The notes beneath the pieces were generated by a model. The model was not told the origin of the DNA, did not search any database, and was given only the letters and a program-made list of their open reading frames with translations. From Oscheius onirici (Eukaryota; Nematoda; Chromadorea; Rhabditida; Rhabditidae), in contig OW051471.1 of assembly GCA_932521025.1 (NCBI GenBank), forward strand, positions 8,494,001 to 8,558,000: 64,000 nt of DNA, written 5' to 3'. The position numbers were made by a program, and so were the translations under genes. Below, one piece after another: positions 61,589 through 64,000 of this stretch. Position 1 is the first letter of the stretch, and each line of letters starts with the position of its first letter.

Positions 61589-62320
61589 CTAAAACTTGTG
61601 GTAAACGAGTAAGTTGACAGTAGATAGGCGTTCATAACTTATTTTACAGTGCATTTCACTTGGCTATGTACCAACTGAAATCTGAACAATATTAGCAAGT
61701 TCCAGAAAGTTCTAACCAAACGGAACAGTTTTGTAGTTCATGATCACTAAACCACTTTTTCGCTCTTGTCCCATCGTCGCACATTCAAAAGACCTAAATG
61801 CAACAATCTGTCACACTTTTTGAATAATCTAAAAGACAATCGAGAATGTCGGAAAACGTTTTTCCGATTCTTTCTTCTTTTGTTTAACAATGTAGGCAAC
61901 ATCATTGCGCAAAAGACTCGCTGGCACATCAAATTTGTTCAAAGCGCACGTATAAAATGGTATATATTGGCCAGTTTGTCCATTATTAGACGTTTCAAAA
62001 CTTGGTTGTGCAGCAACAGTCTAGTAAGGTTAGGTACTCGTAATCTCTTATCGGAAACATGTTGGAGTCACTCCCGTCCAGGATTTCGTTCGTTCTTTTT
62101 CCGCAGTTGGTCAAGATCTAAATTTGTTCTTTTCAAATAACAAAACTATTTTCTAGTTCAGGAAATACTTTTCCAGTCTGATCTCTGCCCTTTCCCTTGA
62201 TGTAATTCTCTCGGACGCGCAATCCCATCGCTCAACTGTTTCCACGTGCTTCCTTCTTCCGCAAACTTTTCTGCCTCGAGAAACGTTATTTACTTTCTTC
62301 CAAAAGTAGTTATTCAGAAG
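61589..62320. other. Divergent region between NHR and ADH
   Basis: 730 bp. May contain 5' exons of the NHR gene on the minus strand (see that entry) and the promoter of the first ADH, whose TATTCAG acceptor ends 3 nt before its ATG. Confidence 0.5.
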
Positions 62321-63509
62321 ATGCAAAGTGCTCTGATCTACGAGGAATACAACGGTCCCCTTCAAGTAAAGAAACTCCCGATTCCTAAGCCGAAAGACGA
62401 TGAAATTCTCATAAAGATTAAATATTCTGGGATCTGTCATTCGGATCTGCACGGATGGCAAGGAGATTGGGCGGAGCACTGTACTCTACCTATTGTTGGT
62501 GGACACGAGGGTGCAGGAGAAGTGGTCAAGGTCGGAAGACATGTAAAGGATTGGAAAGAGGGAGAACATGCAGGTGTTAGGGTAAGACAGATTCAGATTT
62601 TTTTTAGAGTAGTTTAATACTTTTAGTTAATGAACAACCACTGCTTCAACTGTGAGTACTGCAAATCGGGCAGAGAGTCTTCTTGTCGCAGTGTCTCTCA
62701 ACATGGATTTATCGAAGACGGCACATTCCAAGAATACGTGGCCATTAGAAACGTGGATGCCATCAGAATCCCCGAAAATGTCGATCTGGCTGCCGCTTCG
62801 GCTGTTCTTTGTGCTGTGCGTTCACTTTTTCATAGCGAAAAAACCGATTGCAGGGAGTGACAGTTTACACCGCTTTGAAAGAATCAAACGTCAAACCTGG
62901 ACAAGTTGTAGTTCTTACTGGAGCTGGCGGCGGTCTTGGTTCTTTTGGAATCCAGTATGCCAAAGCGATGGGAATGAGAGTTCTGGCCATCGATCATCCT
63001 AGCAAAGAAGAACATTGCAAGTCTTTGGGAGCAGAGTGGTTCGTCGACGGATTCAATACGCCGGATATTGTGAAGACTGTCCAAGAGGTTAGTTCCAACA
63101 GTTCACTTCTTGAGTCCAGTTCAGCTAACAAACGGCGGTGCTCACGGTGTCATCAACCTGGCAGCCAACATCAAAGCCATGGAAGCCTCTGTTCTCTATA
63201 CAAGACCTCGTGGCACGATCATTTTTGTGGCCTTCCCCAAAGAGTCGAAAGTGAAAAATATTTGTTCAAAAACGATTTTTCATTAAGCTTTACATCGATA
63301 CTTTGATAGTGATAGTCAATACTCTCACTATCAAGGGAAGTCTTTTTGGATCTCGACTGGATACTGAAGAAGCTCTGGACTTTCTGACAAGGGGTATCGT
63401 GAAGATTCCATACAAACTTGTACGTCTGGATCAAGTCAAAGAAGTCTTCGATCAGCTGGAGAAGGGGACGGTCACTTCCAGATGTGTTGTTGATATGGCT
63501 CTGTTATAA
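62321..63509 (+). CDS. Zinc alcohol dehydrogenase, SODH-1-like, 343 aa
   Basis: NAD-dependent oxidation of alcohols, cytosolic, yeast-ADH-type medium-chain family. Exons 62321-62581, 62627-62815, 62854-63087, 63125-63250, 63288-63509; the sum is divisible by three. Catalytic zinc ligands in GICHSDLHGW, GGHEGAGEVV and AVLCAG; structural zinc Cys in CFNCEYCKSGRESSC; Rossmann motif TGAGGGLGSFG with downstream Asp (AIDHPSKE) for NAD. The whole length resembles C. elegans SODH-1. First of a tandem pair. Introns are 37-45 nt. Confidence 0.95.
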
Positions 63510-63693
63510 ACACTTTTCTGTGTTGACATATGGCTTTTAAACAACTTGAGAGGTATTGGGCGACAGGCCGAGAGATCATCAATCAGTTGGCCACTCGATC
63601 GGGCACTTTCACCTCGTGTCTCTGACGTTTGCTTCTCTTTATTGTTTACCCAATCCTTTTTTTAATCTATAGCTACTAGTTGTACTCGTTCAG

Positions 63694-63975
63694 ATGTCTG
63701 TGGAGATCCCGAAGACCCAACGTGCACTCATTTTCCGCGAGTATAATGGACCCTTAGCCGTCGAACAGGTCCCAGTCCCTGAACCAAAAGACGACGAGAT
63801 TTTGATCAAGATCGACTATTCGGGAATCTGTCATTCTGACCTTCATGGATGGCTTGGAGACTTTCATTTCATGTGCCAACTGCCAGTCATTGGAGGTCAC
63901 GAAGGATCCGGAAAGGTGGTCAAGCTTGGAGAGAAAGTCAAAGATTGGATAGTCGGAGAACGAGCTGGTATCAAG
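63694..63975 (+). CDS. Second zinc alcohol dehydrogenase, SODH-1-like (first exon only)
   Basis: First exon of a tandem paralogue, cut by the window edge. It reads 94 codons with the same motifs (GICHSDLHGW, GGHEGSGKVV) and ends at a GTAGT donor. Its N-terminus (MSVEIPKTQRALIF) is closer to SODH-1 than that of the upstream copy. Only about 185 bp separate it from the first gene's stop. Confidence 0.9.
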
Positions 63976-64000
63976 GTAGTTTGTTAAGCTGAATATCTAA

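Overview
The window is nuclear DNA from a nematode, close to but not obviously Caenorhabditis. The reasons are an UNC-44-type ankyrin, a serpentine chemoreceptor, a nuclear-receptor ligand-binding domain, an MSP-domain protein, a Ly6/ODR-2-like protein, a C-type lectin and a pair of SODH-1-like alcohol dehydrogenases. Introns are tiny: most of those I could phase are 35-43 nt, with GT...TTTCAG or TTTAG ends. At least ten genes have a 3' splice site within about 25 nt of the start codon, as expected for spliced-leader trans-splicing. All gene models were assembled by eye. Where summed exon lengths are quoted they divide by three and splice phases agree.

Layout. 1-12.3 kb (minus): a large ankyrin gene that runs off the left edge, with 24-type ANK repeats, ZU5, UPA and death domain, then a second module with its own ATG. 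12.3-25 kb: mostly non-coding, purine-rich on the plus strand, with three copies of one tRNA-Arg(ACG). A coding-like exon at 24.2 kb is in phase with ankyrin exon 1, so much of this tract may be a first intron. 25.3-27.2 kb (minus): 6-phosphofructo-2-kinase/fructose-2,6-bisphosphatase, with a fourth tRNA-Arg beside it. 28.4-31.6 kb (plus): gamma-glutamyltransferase with a 1-kb foldback, C/G-rich intron. 32.7-33.4 kb (plus): Ly6-like GPI protein. 33.9-35.2 kb (plus): C-type lectin/vWA-like gene with a disturbed frame. 35.4-38.6 kb (minus): bestrophin followed by an MSP-domain protein. 39.2-40.4 kb (minus): 333-aa orphan. 41.4-43.1 kb (plus): Cys-loop ligand-gated channel. 43.9-47.4 kb (plus): multicopper oxidase. 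47.5-49.9 kb (plus): GH35 beta-galactosidase. 50.2-52.9 kb (minus): two tandem SDRs, one with a low-complexity N-terminal extension. 53.7-58.3 kb (minus): two nuclear-looking orphans. 59.4-60.6 kb (plus): 7TM chemoreceptor. 60.8-61.6 kb (minus): nuclear-receptor LBD. 62.3 kb to the end (plus): two tandem zinc alcohol dehydrogenases, the second cut by the right edge.

The genes form no single pathway; this looks like an ordinary gene-dense nematode autosomal segment. The most unusual material is the dispersed tRNA-Arg cassettes, the foldback intron in GGT, the alternative structure of the ankyrin locus (distal exon, microexon, stop plus internal restart), the GC-AG introns, the frame-broken lectin, and several unassigned genes.
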